This document shows, piece after piece, positions 1 to 10,051 of a DNA stretch of 64,000 bases; within the stretch, counting starts at the first letter, position 1; each line of letters starts with the position of its first letter. This DNA is from Thelonectria olida (Eukaryota; Ascomycota; Sordariomycetes; Hypocreales; Nectriaceae). The notes beneath the pieces are model-generated. The model was not told where the DNA came from, did not search any database, and was given only the letters and a program-made list of their open reading frames with translations. Position numbers and translations under genes: made by a program. The DNA is taken from positions 248,001 to 312,000 of the forward strand of contig JAGPYM010000034.1 of NCBI GenBank assembly GCA_020736575.1, given 5' to 3'.

Positions 1-1
1 G

Positions 2-2059
2 GCGGAACAGGTGAAATTCAGCAGGCACTCAAACTCCGCAACCATCAGGTCCGCAGACCCAACATTTCCCCAGATGGCCCGCAACAGACTGCGCACATGC
101 GTCGAGTTCCAAGACGTGAGAGCGCATGAGGTGCAAGTTCCTGTAAAGACAGGCTTCAACTCGCACGGAGTCAGCTGCAAACAAGTGCGCCTCTCGTGGC
201 CTCGGCCAGCCAAATATGAAACAGCTTTTCTCTACTATCTGTCGTCCGACGTTGCAAGCAGAGTGTGGCACAACTTTCGGACTGACAAGTACACATCGGC
301 CGGGACCAAAATTTCGGTTCGATCTCTCCTCTGGCAGCCTGAAACGGGCCTCTCCATTGTCAGATTGGCAAGCTTTGATGCGACGATGGGCGTCATGAAG
401 CTCATCAACAACCTTCCCCCTGCGGATGTGCCCGATAGCTTTCAAATAGATCAACGCTATTTGGGTGACATGGATGAGACCTCTGCCCAGAACTACGTCA
501 AGAGCATGCTCCAGAATTTTGGAACCTTGGAATGGTGGGAGGTTCCTAATGATACCAAAGACGAGCGTGTCCACGCCACTGCCATCTTTGCCTTGGAGTC
601 CCAGGCCCTCGACGCATCCTTGGCACTCGCAGGTGCCAGCTTGCCTTTTCTGCCGATTTTTCTGATTTCCCAAGGACTAGGGTTGGCTATAAAACTCTTA
701 CCCAAGGTCAAGTTCGAAGTGCCCAACAGGGTCTACCTCAAGGCCCAGCAGAGACTTGAGAAACTTGGAGAAGAGTGGCGAACCCAGAATATCCTATATG
801 AGGCATTCGCTGGACGAAACAGCCACCAATGCCTGGTTCTTGCAGGCGACAGTCGTCAACTCTTGGCCCAAGCCCAGAGGGACATCGAGCCCTACATCTC
901 GGGCTTGGTGTTGAGAAAGGGCGGGAAAGACATCTGGCATCCCGACCTTGTGGACAATGCGGCTACATTCTGCTCGCTTCAAACGGTCGAGCGGTGCCAC
1001 GAGGTTGCCATTGTCCAAGATGCAGAGAACTCACAACTTCGAGTCTTTGGGTCCGAAGAGAACTACGCGCAGGTGGCAGAGACGGTGCACAGAATCATTG
1101 AGAGACTGACACCGGCTACTTACTTGATTCCTCTCGACAAGGAAGGTGACATCAAGTGGGCTCTTCGAGAAGGATTTCGGGACATCGAGACCCTGCTGGG
1201 GCGTGGCATGGTCGCCCTCGACCTCGCAAGGGAATGCATCCTTGTGCGCGGATCTGAGAGAGACTTCATCGAGGCCATGGCTACCTTGCCGGATAGAGGC
1301 ACGGAGCCAAACCCTTGCACCATCTGCTTTTGCGACGCCGAACAGCCGATCCGCACTCGCTGTGGTCACGTGTACTGCTCCGACTGCTTCACCAACATGT
1401 GTGAGGCAGAGGCATCTCAGCCAAGGAAGTTTGGCATTACCTGCCTGGCCGATCAGTGCAAGACGGTGATTCCGCTCGCCGAAATCAGCAACCTCCTCGC
1501 ATCAAAGACATTTGACAATGTCCTTCGGGCGTCCTTTGCTTCGCACGTCGGGCGCTACCCGAACGAGTTCCGGTACTGCCCGACACCAGACTGCACTCAC
1601 ATCTACCGTGTCAGTTCCAACTCTGATATGTTGCCTGCGAAGTTCACTTGTCGGGAGTGCTTGCAATGGATCTGCACGGCGTGTCACGCTGCGCACAGTC
1701 CACAAACTTGTGCCGAGTTCCAGGGCGATGCATCTGGCGGCATCGAGGCTCTCACTAGGATCAGGGAACAGATGGGCATTCAAAATTGTCCCGACTGCCA
1801 TTCCCCTATAGAGAAGGACGGGGGGTGTAACCATGTGACGTGTCTAAAATGCGGTATTGACATTTGCTGGTTATGCCTGGCTGGTTTTGAGAGAAGAATC
1901 GATTGCAATGAACACATGAACAGGCTGCACAACCAGCCTTTTATTTTCGAGGGGGATGACGATGAGGATGACGATGACGATGATGATGATGATGAGGGTG
2001 ATGATGCACACGATGCCGATAGTGTTGAGGACGTGGATGAGCTTGAACAAGTGGATTAG
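2..2059 (+). CDS. RBR-type E3 ubiquitin ligase, C-terminal part (5' truncated by window edge)
   Basis: The frame is open to the first base, so the true start lies upstream and only the last 685 or so residues are seen. Counting from base 11, RING1 is near residues 436-475 (CTICFC, then CGHVYC), an IBR follows around 505-575 (FRYCP ... CTACH), and RING2/Rcat lies around 594-625. In RING2 the DGGCNHVTC motif holds the Cys (residue 606, bases 1826-1828) that in RBR ligases takes ubiquitin from E2 as a thioester, so the domain looks active. The protein ends in a run of about 30 mostly Asp/Glu residues. The region before RING1 resembles the linker of the fungal and plant proteins in which a DEAH-box RNA helicase is fused to an RBR module, so the missing 5' part may encode a helicase; that is inference. 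The gene converges on the phosphatase gene, 68 bp away. Confidence 0.85.
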   Translation, partial: AEQVKFSRHSNSATIRSADPTFPQMARNRLRTCVEFQDVRAHEVQVPVKTGFNSHGVSCKQVRLSWPRPAKYETAFLYYLSSDVASRVWHNFRTDKYTSAGTKISVRSLLWQPETGLSIVRLASFDATMGVMKLINNLPPADVPDSFQIDQRYLGDMDETSAQNYVKSMLQNFGTLEWWEVPNDTKDERVHATAIFALESQALDASLALAGASLPFLPIFLISQGLGLAIKLLPKVKFEVPNRVYLKAQQRLEKLGEEWRTQNILYEAFAGRNSHQCLVLAGDSRQLLAQAQRDIEPYISGLVLRKGGKDIWHPDLVDNAATFCSLQTVERCHEVAIVQDAENSQLRVFGSEENYAQVAETVHRIIERLTPATYLIPLDKEGDIKWALREGFRDIETLLGRGMVALDLARECILVRGSERDFIEAMATLPDRGTEPNPCTICFCDAEQPIRTRCGHVYCSDCFTNMCEAEASQPRKFGITCLADQCKTVIPLAEISNLLASKTFDNVLRASFASHVGRYPNEFRYCPTPDCTHIYRVSSNSDMLPAKFTCRECLQWICTACHAAHSPQTCAEFQGDASGGIEALTRIREQMGIQNCPDCHSPIEKDGGCNHVTCLKCGIDICWLCLAGFERRIDCNEHMNRLHNQPFIFEGDDDEDDDDDDDDDEGDDAHDADSVEDVDELEQVD

Positions 2060-2126
2060 ATGGCTTGTAAGATTGGTGGTTCTAGATAGGAGCTGCACTG
2101 CTTTCACATTGCAATGTACTGTACGC

Positions 2127-3209
2127 TTAGGGAAGAATATCCGCAGGCTTGACGATAACCCAGTTCTTCTTCGCCGTGACTTCAACTCCCTCTTTCCGTT
2201 GCTCCTTGGCATTTTCGTCCATCATCTCCTCGATCTGAGTCATGTAAGAGTCCTTGCGGTTAATCCACAGGTGAATTCCTCCGCGAGAAACATCCACTCC
2301 ATGGAAGAGCATGTACCCATCGCTATCAGGCGTGTCTCCTCCAACAAGCACCGGCCTGTTCCACTCATCGATGTAGGTGAGGATGGCCGCCCACTTGCCA
2401 GCCATCCACGTCGCGGGAGTCCAGAGGTACGGCGTCATGACCATGTCCAGGTTGGCTTGTTCGTTGTACGTGCCTTCTTCGATTTGCTTCCGGGACGTCG
2501 TGAGCGCACCAGTTGCATTCTTCATAAGAACAGTGACACCGATGACGTTCTCAGGCTTGACGTTGTAGCCGTATTTGGGGTCCGAGGCGACCATTCGCAC
2601 AAGCTCCTCGGACGCGGCGCTGACGACGTACACCTCGATGCCGTTGTTCATGAGTCGGTTATAGAGCTCAACCTGGCCGGCAAAGATCTTGGGCGGGCTG
2701 ACGGTGGTCTTAGTCACGACATCGCCGTCGTAGTAGGTGGTCGCGATGGTCTCGTTGAGCGCCATCAGCTCATCCACGTAGCCCTTCAATTCGCTCAGAG
2801 GAAATCCGCTGAAGATTTGCGCAGCCCAGGGATAGCAGACAAGGTCGTCGATCTCGCACAGGCGATTGTAGTAGCTGTACAAGCTCTCAGTGTAATCGCT
2901 CGTGTCCTTGAATGGAATCAGCTTGAGGGTCGGGTCCATGGTGTCTCGCGTCAACACGCCCTTGTTGTCGAGAAAGGGGATGAGGGACTCCTCGAGATCG
3001 AACTGGTAGCTGGTGTTGTCCATGTCGAAACAAGCATAACGCCCATTGTTGGCGTTGCGAGCGATCATTTGGTTGAGGGCTTTGGCGGCTTTCGTGGGCC
3101 AGTGCTTGAGTTCGGGTCCGTTGAGCTTCTTGGTGATGGCTCCATTCGAGAGGTCGAACGAGGTAAAAAGGCAAAGCGCCAGGGTGATAGCTCTGGTGCC
3201 TTGCTTCAT
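2127..3209 (-). CDS. Secreted HAD-superfamily phosphatase, phosphorylcholine-phosphatase-like
   Basis: Single exon of 360 aa. Residues 1-24 are a good signal peptide (hydrophobic [11 protein letters not shown], then a small-residue cleavage zone). HAD motif I is FDMDNTS (D62 nucleophile, D64 general acid), followed by an acidic YQFDLEESL cap segment. Motif II is VVSAAS and motif IV is GGDTPDSD. The whole chain, including [31 protein letters not shown] and a C-terminal KNWVIV, matches my recollection of Pseudomonas-type periplasmic phosphorylcholine phosphatase closely. That enzyme releases phosphate from phosphorylcholine derived from host or membrane phosphatidylcholine. The absence of introns and the bacterial resemblance suggest acquisition by transfer (inference). 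A long open frame on the opposite strand is only a coding shadow. Confidence 0.85.
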   Translation of the reverse strand: MKQGTRAITLALCLFTSFDLSNGAITKKLNGPELKHWPTKAAKALNQMIARNANNGRYACFDMDNTSYQFDLEESLIPFLDNKGVLTRDTMDPTLKLIPFKDTSDYTESLYSYYNRLCEIDDLVCYPWAAQIFSGFPLSELKGYVDELMALNETIATTYYDGDVVTKTTVSPPKIFAGQVELYNRLMNNGIEVYVVSAASEELVRMVASDPKYGYNVKPENVIGVTVLMKNATGALTTSRKQIEEGTYNEQANLDMVMTPYLWTPATWMAGKWAAILTYIDEWNRPVLVGGDTPDSDGYMLFHGVDVSRGGIHLWINRKDSYMTQIEEMMDENAKEQRKEGVEVTAKKNWVIVKPADILP

Positions 3210-4997
3210 CTTGTCGAGTTATCGATGATTGCGAGGGTGTCAAATTGAGTCAGATCGTCGAGGAAGAGAGGACGTGAGGACAAGGAGAGCTGCGGCGCCG
3301 AGTAGATTTAGATCTCAGCTGGCCATCGCACCAGATCGGAATGAAAGAGCGCAAAACATTTCTCGTCGGGTTCGTCGAGTTTTAAACATGTTCTGCACTT
3401 ATCGCTCAAAAAGAGTAATGATCCTCCTTCGTATAGACACTATCCCAGGGACCCTGAACGTCCGTGTCCCTCCCTTGCTGCGGGGCCTCATTTTCTTGGA
3501 TAGACTTCGATGCTAGACTTGAAGGGGCAAAGTCTTACGAGAGTTGATTTCAAGTGAAACGGACGAGTTGTGGTGAGAGATTTTGAAGGGGATGGGAATG
3601 AGGACTGGTCGTAAGTATCCTCATCATCAAGCCACTCGTAGTCGCAACACAAGGGTTTCCTCCACCCAAACAGACGTATTACAAAATCAAACCCCATTAC
3701 TATCGCAGTAACTCCAGATGTCTCGCGAACTGTACCTTAAAACGGCCTCATGGACCCTGTTTATCCCCCACACCGACCGCGTGGAATGACGTCGGCGTAT
3801 CTTGACAGACAGGGATTGCCCAATGAACAACCGGCCCCAACTTCTTCTTTGGGGATGCCGTTGAACTTAAGCGAGAGATCTGCCTGTCATGGCTAGCTTA
3901 TTATGCCTGATGTTAATGATGGATCCCGACTAGCCGGAGCCAAGGACGAAAACACGGAGTGGCCGACGGTCCGGGCCCGGGGAGAGATTCCTCACTGGGG
4001 TGTGCGAGGGATAGTCGACAACCATAGATGCCTCTTCGGGTTCTCTCTGGCGGATATGGATTTTTCCTATCAGACGAGAGCACGCCTATAAACGAATAGA
4101 AGAGCGGTGTTGACATCGCCGTCTTCTCATGCTTAATCAAGCCTTATCCTCCCCATGCCAGGGCGCATTTGAGTGAGATAGGTGTGACCAAATCACTGGA
4201 TGTAGGGTATTACCCTTGTATTGAGATAAGAGCAGCTTGAGTACTGCTGGAAAGCAACAAACAGGACATTAGGTTGTTGGGTGATTGGGCTGATAGAATT
4301 CTGCGTCGCTAAAAGTGTACCAGTGGAGGGATGTATTCTGCGCGCAAAGACAGGTTCGGGCAAGTGAGCTGCAGTCCAGAAAAGAAACCCCTCTATAGCT
4401 ACCTAATTTACACTCTGATTAGTAATGAATCATTGCTCCCTCAATAGATTCCTGCCCGGTTCTTCCACTTGTAACTTCAGTTGCTTCAGTGGAAACTTTG
4501 GTACCCTAGAGTTAAGAAATTGGCGGGTATTCTAGGATCCGAATACTAAGTCATGGGTGTTCATCAATCCAGGCTTTCCGCGTCAATAAGATATAGAATG
4601 TAAATATTGTTTTAAAGATAAAAATAAACAAATGTACCGATGAGTACCCAAAATTGAATTTATTAGCTAGGCGAGATGAATGAAACGGGCCTGGCTCGTC
4701 GCCTGTCAAAAAGCACCCCAGCTCCCCTTTTTCGTTTTTGTTTGTAGCCTCAAGTTCACACAACTACCGACCTAGCAATAACAAATTTGCAGTGAGGCCT
4801 TCATGCAGGATTGACATCATTGTTGCCAAGAGATGCGGAGGATGTCGGATTTGGTCCAAATAGACGTTCGCTGATTGGTACGGAGACATTCCATTCTCCT
4901 GCATGCATAAAACAACACTCAGCTTCAACTTGCGGCCACGTGCGAGTTTCTTCGCACACAAACAATTCTTCTGCCTGTTCTCTCTTGTCTGCCCAAG
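3210..4997. other. Intergenic, no gene seen
   Basis: Only short, unconvincing open frames. The stretch around 4560-4680 is AT-rich. It should contain the divergent promoters of the HAD phosphatase and the P450; I see no clear operator or repeat. Confidence 0.6.
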
Positions 4998-7036
4998 ATG
5001 CCGACCTTGAGTTTGGTGCTCAGCTCAGCTCTCAAATCATCCCTGGAGGTCACAGCAGCCGCTTCGTTCGTTGGTGGTATCGCTACCCATATCGTCATCA
5101 GGCCGCATGAGATCGACAGCAAAGCTTGGGCAATACTCTTCTCATACTTTGCCGCGCTTGCTCATCTGTTGCTTAGCTATGTCTTACTGTGCGAATTCTC
5201 TGCCGGCCAAGCTCTACTGAGAACCATCGTTGTCTCAAACGCATTCAATCTGGGTCTTGTCGGTAGTATCCTGACCTATCGAGCTTTGTTCCACCGTCTT
5301 CGTCGCTTCCCAGGGCCATTTCCAGCCAAACTCTCGCGTTTTTATGCTATGAAAAACGCGGCCAAAAGTCTCAGGGCCAACGAGGAAATTCAGAAACTAC
5401 ACGAGAAGTATGGAGATTTTGTTCGAGTCGGTATGTTTGACTTGCTCACCTTGCAGCCGCTTTGACATCTAACAATCCGGCAGGACCCCGCGAAATCTCT
5501 ATCAACCGCGAAGCCGCCATTCGTGTACTGTATGAACCGCCCACTCAATGCGCGAGGTCGCCATGGTATAGCCAGGTGTCGAATGATACGACCAAAATTT
5601 CGCTCCACTCAACCCGCGATTTGATCGTCCATAAGAATCGAAAGAGGGCCTGGGCGAGAGGTCTCGGTTTCAGAGGTACGCGAATACTATGGTCACTTGT
5701 ACAGAGGATGGTGGTGCTCACCAAGGAATCAAGCCCTCGCTCAGTACGAAGAACGGATCGTATCCAAAGTTGATCTCTTGATGTCTCGTATCGCGAACCA
5801 TGAGGGAATTGCAATTGACATGACTCAATACGCCACCTTTTTTGGTTTCGATGTCATGGGCGAGGTCGGTATGTTATCTTCTTATCTCCAAGCTCTCCCG
5901 TCTTTCCCCCTGACCCATTCCTGCTAGGATTCTCCAAGGACTTCGACATGCTGAATTCTGGTAATAAGCATACCGCCATCCAAGGTCTGCATGAAAGTAT
6001 GGGTGCCGTCGGAGTGCTTGGTACCGTGCCTTGGCTCATGTCCATGCTGGGCAAGATCCCCGGTGCCACTGGAAGCTACTCGCATTTCATGGATTGGTGC
6101 GGAAAGGAGCTTCAAACAAAGCGTGGCGTAAGTAGGGCCCCTCCCTATGCCATGAATGATCCTCGGCTGACGCTTTTTCAGATCGTCGCGAGAGAGAAAG
6201 CAGCTCTCCAGGACCAGGACCCAAGAGACGTCATGTCATGGCTGCTCAGAGCAGAGGAGGAGAATGACCGCTCAGCTCCTCCTGGTGAGGGAGCCTTCCA
6301 GGAAGACTCGCGACTTATGATTATTGCAGGCAGGTAAGCCGCATATATCGACCGCTATTATGACACGGTTCATGACAGCTGACAATTTGTACACAGCGAT
6401 ACAGTGGCGGTGGCCTTGGCGAACGCGTGAGTTCCTTGTCTTATGATCCCTGGCCCCCTCCATGTCCTTTACTGACTCGTCTCCAGGCTATACTATTTAA
6501 CAAGGAATCAGGCCTCTTACCGAAAACTTCAGGAGCTTGTGGATGCACAGTTCCCTGGTGGCGAACAAGACTGGACGTACGAGCAAGCCAAATCGATTAC
6601 TTGCCTGGATTATATCATTCAGGAAACACTGCGTTTGAAACCTTCCGTCCCAGCAGGGTTGACCCGATTGACACCCGCTGGGGGCATTCAAGTCGACGAA
6701 GTCTTCATCCCCGCTGACACCATCGTTTCTGTCCCGGCACATACAATCCACAGAGATCCCCGCTACTGGGAGAATGCGCTCGAGTTCAACCCCGAAAGGT
6801 GGGAAGGCGTGAACCCGGAAAAAGTCCCTTGGATTCCGTTCACAAGAGGCCAGTTTGCTTGTGCGGGAAAGAATCTTGCCCTCATGGAGCTTAAAATGGT
6901 GCTCAGCCGGATCGCCCTTCGCTACAACATGGAGTTTCCTCCAGGCGAGGATGGAGAAAAGTTTGACAAGGAGGCCAAGGATACATTCACGCTCAACGTA
7001 CCCGAGCTTCTCATTGTATTTACTCTTAGAAACTAA
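4998..7036 (+). CDS. Cytochrome P450 monooxygenase (7 exons)
   Basis: Exons 4998-5430, 5484-5675, 5734-5868, 5928-6127, 6182-6333, 6397-6426 and 6487-7036 keep phase throughout and give 563 aa. All introns are GT-AG and 53-63 nt long; exon 6 is only 30 nt. The N-terminus has several hydrophobic segments within about 110 residues, more than the usual single P450 anchor. Motifs: ETLRLKP (ExxR, K-helix), FNPERW (PERF-type), and the heme loop PFTRGQFACAGKNLA with Cys506 as thiolate ligand. The I-helix AGSDT motif is assembled across the exon 5/6 junction, which supports the splicing. The multi-segment N-terminus recalls fungal secondary-metabolism P450s of the tryprostatin-hydroxylase kind, but the substrate cannot be read from sequence. 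It converges on the hydroxylase gene 98 bp away; the two may be co-used. Confidence 0.92.
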
Positions 7037-7134
7037 GTTTTCGTACTCTTGATACATTTGAACCGTCCTTAAAAAACCATTGCCACGGTCTGCACTATGC
7101 GAACCTGGCTTCTATTCCTGCTCAGTGGTCCTCT

Positions 7135-7887
7135 TCAGTTCATCTTCCGTTTCTCTGCAGCACCTTTCTCATCTGTCCCGTGAAACCAATCTAGCCATGC
7201 CATTCCTCCAAATTCCACATCAAATCTCTCATGATGTCGATCGTGGCGTCGTGCCGCACCGCCAAAGAAATCGTAGCCACTGTGCACCGTAGCCGTTTCG
7301 ATAAGCTGCCAGGCAAGGAAGGCCCACATGGTGAAGATGTGTGTATGCAGGAGAGCTGGCGGTAGTGCAATTGGCAGCATGTTTGCGACAATGTGCTCAA
7401 CTGGATGGGCGTATTGCGACGCGAATGAGACGGGGGCTTTAAACTTGTGGTGGGTTTTATGTATCCGTCTATATAGATACGGCACATGGAATAGGCGGTG
7501 GGAGTAATAGAAGAGTATCTCACGGCCTATAAGGCTGAGGATGAAGTCGCGAAGGAAATCCGCTGCTGAGGGTGGCGATGTGGTGATCTGGAAGGTAGAG
7601 GGCTGGCCCTGAGAGAGTGATACAAGACTCAGGCCAGTCTGGAGGGCCAGAACCAACGCCTGGTTGCGTATCGAGACGACAACAGCTTCCCATACTTGAG
7701 CTGCTGTGGGTTGTTTGGGAGCAGGCTGGATTTTATGTTTCTCGGCAAACGAAGGGGCGATGGTATCCAAAGAGATGTAGATGACAGAAGGAATCCACCA
7801 GAAGATGAGCTGGACGATGAACGAGCCCACGATTTCTATCGTGTACGGGCTGTAGTTCAGCACGATGTGGTTCCAAGTCTCAGCCAT
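7135..7887 (-). CDS. Membrane fatty acid hydroxylase / sterol desaturase family protein
   Basis: 250 aa from the ATG at 7887; an in-frame start 30 codons upstream would add a basic, unlikely leader. It contains the diiron histidine boxes of the family: HRLFH, HKTHH and HDRHH, plus a late HSGYDFFGG segment. Hydrophobic spans lie near residues 12-35 and before and between the boxes, consistent with an ER membrane protein. The family includes C-4 sterol methyl oxidase, C-5 sterol desaturase and fatty acid hydroxylases, all O2-dependent diiron enzymes. The order HxxxH, HxxHH, HxxHH favours the ERG25-like branch, but a specific substrate cannot be assigned. The 3' end faces the P450, so the two oxygenases form a convergent pair. 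Confidence 0.88.
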   Translation of the reverse strand: MAETWNHIVLNYSPYTIEIVGSFIVQLIFWWIPSVIYISLDTIAPSFAEKHKIQPAPKQPTAAQVWEAVVVSIRNQALVLALQTGLSLVSLSQGQPSTFQITTSPPSAADFLRDFILSLIGREILFYYSHRLFHVPYLYRRIHKTHHKFKAPVSFASQYAHPVEHIVANMLPIALPPALLHTHIFTMWAFLAWQLIETATVHSGYDFFGGAARRHDRHHERFDVEFGGMAWLDWFHGTDEKGAAEKRKMN

Positions 7888-8399
7888 AATGAAATTGTCT
7901 CGAGTTAATGATAAGTCCAACGAAATAGAGCTTTGAGCATGGAAATGAGGCCATCTTAATGAAAGTCTACCCCGCAAGTTGCCACCAAGACTCCTCCATC
8001 ACATGAACCCGAACTAGGCACAAGCTGAACAGGTAGCGTCCTTTGTTCGATGAAGCCTCGGCATTGGTTCATATGTCCTGCCTATTTGAGATACGAGGGT
8101 TGCTACGCCGAAGTCGAACTGCGGAGGAGCGGATGGTCTACAATGGAGATCTGCGAGAAATTATACGTTGAAAATCATTGGCGACCATTTCACAGTTGGA
8201 CATGAGACGGAGGGTCAAGACTATTTAGTCAAGCGAACCGGTAGCCTTTTCATTGGGGCGCTATATGAGAGTGAGATTCAACTCGGTCATAAACTACTTT
8301 AGCAGAAATGCTACCACGTTAATTTAACCACCATTTGAGTAAAAGACCACGTCCCAATGGTTTCCCTCATCCTAAATAGTTGACGCATGTTAGCCGCTA
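7888..8399. other. Intergenic, no gene seen
   Basis: Holds the promoter of the hydroxylase and the 3' flank of the secreted-protein gene. No ORF, repeat or clear motif seen. Confidence 0.5.
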
Positions 8400-8889
8400 C
8401 TATGAATGACCATGGAAATATGAGCCACCTACACAGTAAATATTTCCAGAGGCCGCCTTCCACTGGGGATAACCGTCCCCTCGGTTCGCAATCTTGGTGA
8501 AAGTGTTGGTGATGTACGAGTTCAAACCCGAAGCCTTGGCAAAGTCAAGCTTGTACCCGGTGCCATGGGAGTAGGTACCGCTGGCATGGCCAGTCTCGGT
8601 TCCTCCGGTGATGGTAACACTGCAGCCACAGGCCTTCTTCAGAGTGATGGCGCCCTGGACCGTGTTCTCCCTGATGCCGTCATAGGAAGTGCATTTAGGA
8701 TTGCTCTTAGTTGTGCAGCCACCGCTGGACGTGGCGTAGATGCCGGCAGCTTCAAGGCGGGACTGAGCCTGCGCTTGGGTGAGGGCGCTGACAGTGGCCG
8801 TGGAAAAGAGGGCGGCGATGAGGACGGAGAACTGGGCATGGTTAGTTGACAGGGGCAAGCGTAATACGGAGACTCGAGCTGACCTTCAT
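8400..8889 (-). CDS. Small secreted protein, 145 aa, possibly DD-peptidase-like fold
   Basis: Two exons: a 6-nt first exon (8884-8889, Met-Lys) and 8400-8831, separated by a 52-nt GT-AG intron. Splicing produces MKFSVLIAALFSTATVSA, an excellent signal peptide. Read without splicing, an ATG at 8858 inside the intron gives a poorer leader, so I prefer the spliced model. The mature protein has five Cys and a conserved-looking core, GGTETGHA followed by SHGTGYKLD. The spacing His-x3-Gly-x3-Asp resembles the SxHxxGxAxD zinc motif of M15/VanX-type peptidases, so a metallopeptidase-like or lytic role is possible, but it is not shown. I recall similar small secreted proteins in plant-associated fungi; it could be an effector. 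It ends in FHGHS. Confidence 0.72.
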
Positions 8890-10051
8890 AATGGCGTCGA
8901 GACAGTGAATCCTGGTGATGATCAAACAGTTCCTTCATTCATTGCTGGAGCAGGCCCTCGTATTTATGCATATAGGTACAAACAACGTGGCGAGATAGAT
9001 CATGATTTTCATTTTTCAGCTTCCACTTTCGACGTGCGACGGGCCGTAATACGGACGAATAATAACCATAATTGTAGCATGATCCGTTTGAGATAAACAT
9101 GCACACATTGGACCAGCGGGCTTTGACGTCACCGTGCGCCATGCCAGCTGGAACAAGGACCGAGATGACTTGAAGAGGAAGGCCTGAGACAACGATGGCG
9201 TCTGGCTGGGACATGATCAACGTAAAATGCCAGCAGTGGCAAGGATGTTGGGGTCCTTGTTTTCAGCTCGGGTGTCGATCCCGGGAGTGTAACGCACGTG
9301 GGGGCATCCTGGTGGAAAAATGCGAACGGACGAAACGAAGGAGCTGGACGAAGAGTGACAGCATCATTCAGTCTTCGCGAAGACGTCGGTTCGTGCTGAG
9401 AGACGGATAATGGTTGATCCCCGTCTACAGCTTGCGCCCCCAAGGACTTCCAGCGCGTTTGTAGATAATGAGATCGACTTCCAAGGCACAAGGCAGACGA
9501 AAAGGCTTGGCATCTCAGTGCGGGGTTACAGTGGGTGGCATTTAGTTCGCAACTTTTTTCAGGTACCCACTAAAAGATCAGCTCACTTGATAAGGAAGGA
9601 ATTTCCTGCTGCTTTATTATATAGAAAAAGAAATAGGATAAATTACCTATTTAAAAGGTAAATTAAAAATAAAAATTATATAATTATACTAAGCCTAACC
9701 CTAAGAGTATTTTATTAGATAAAACTATATAAATAAAAAGGAAAATAAAAAGAAAAAAATCACTTATAATAATAATAAGTACTAAGATAAGGGTTATTTT
9801 AAAGCAGCATTTGCTTTAGTCCCTATTAGGCTAGACCTTTCGAGCCGGAACATGAAAAAAGTCGCAAACTAAATGCCACCCACTGTATGAATTCCTCTCG
9901 TGATTCCAAGAATAGGCATCACCATGTCAGATCAGGTTCAGCAGCATTTAATAACTCACACAATTTCACCTCATATCCCGACCGTTTCAGGTCTATTATT
10001 CGCTTGCCACATTAAGAACCCGGGCCAAGAGTCCCTCGTCCTATTCGCACT
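8890..10051. other. Intergenic region upstream of the NLR gene, containing a MITE
   Basis: No credible gene. Base composition is normal to about 9590, then strongly AT-rich inside the MITE (listed separately). Only 166 bp separate the right end of the MITE from the NLR start codon. Confidence 0.6.
9529..9885. mobile_element. MITE, Tc1/mariner (pogo-like) type, 357 bp
   Basis: Terminal inverted repeats of about 33 bp begin CAGTGGGTGGCATTTAGTT at the left and are mirrored at the right end, with only two mismatches (both transitions, positions 20 and 23). A TA dinucleotide flanks each side (9527-9528 and 9886-9887), the target duplication of Tc1/mariner elements; CAGT ends are usual for pogo-type elements. 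The interior is very AT-rich, with A- and T-runs and no coding capacity. The transition-type mismatches and AT-rich core could reflect RIP or simply age. It sits in the promoter zone of the NLR gene starting at 10052. Confidence 0.88.

Noticed and set aside
1956..3248. 430-codon open frame on the plus strand opposite the HAD phosphatase
   Set aside because: It is the antisense shadow of a conserved gene with all family motifs on the minus strand, and it also runs into the RBR 3' end; its composition (His/Val/Asp-rich) is typical of an antisense frame.
6497..7057. 186-codon minus-strand frame
   Set aside because: Lies entirely over the last P450 exon, which carries the heme motif on the plus strand.
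9690..9705. CCTAACCCTAA, resembling a telomere repeat
   Set aside because: Less than two units inside an AT-rich MITE interior; chance or element-specific, not an interstitial telomere.
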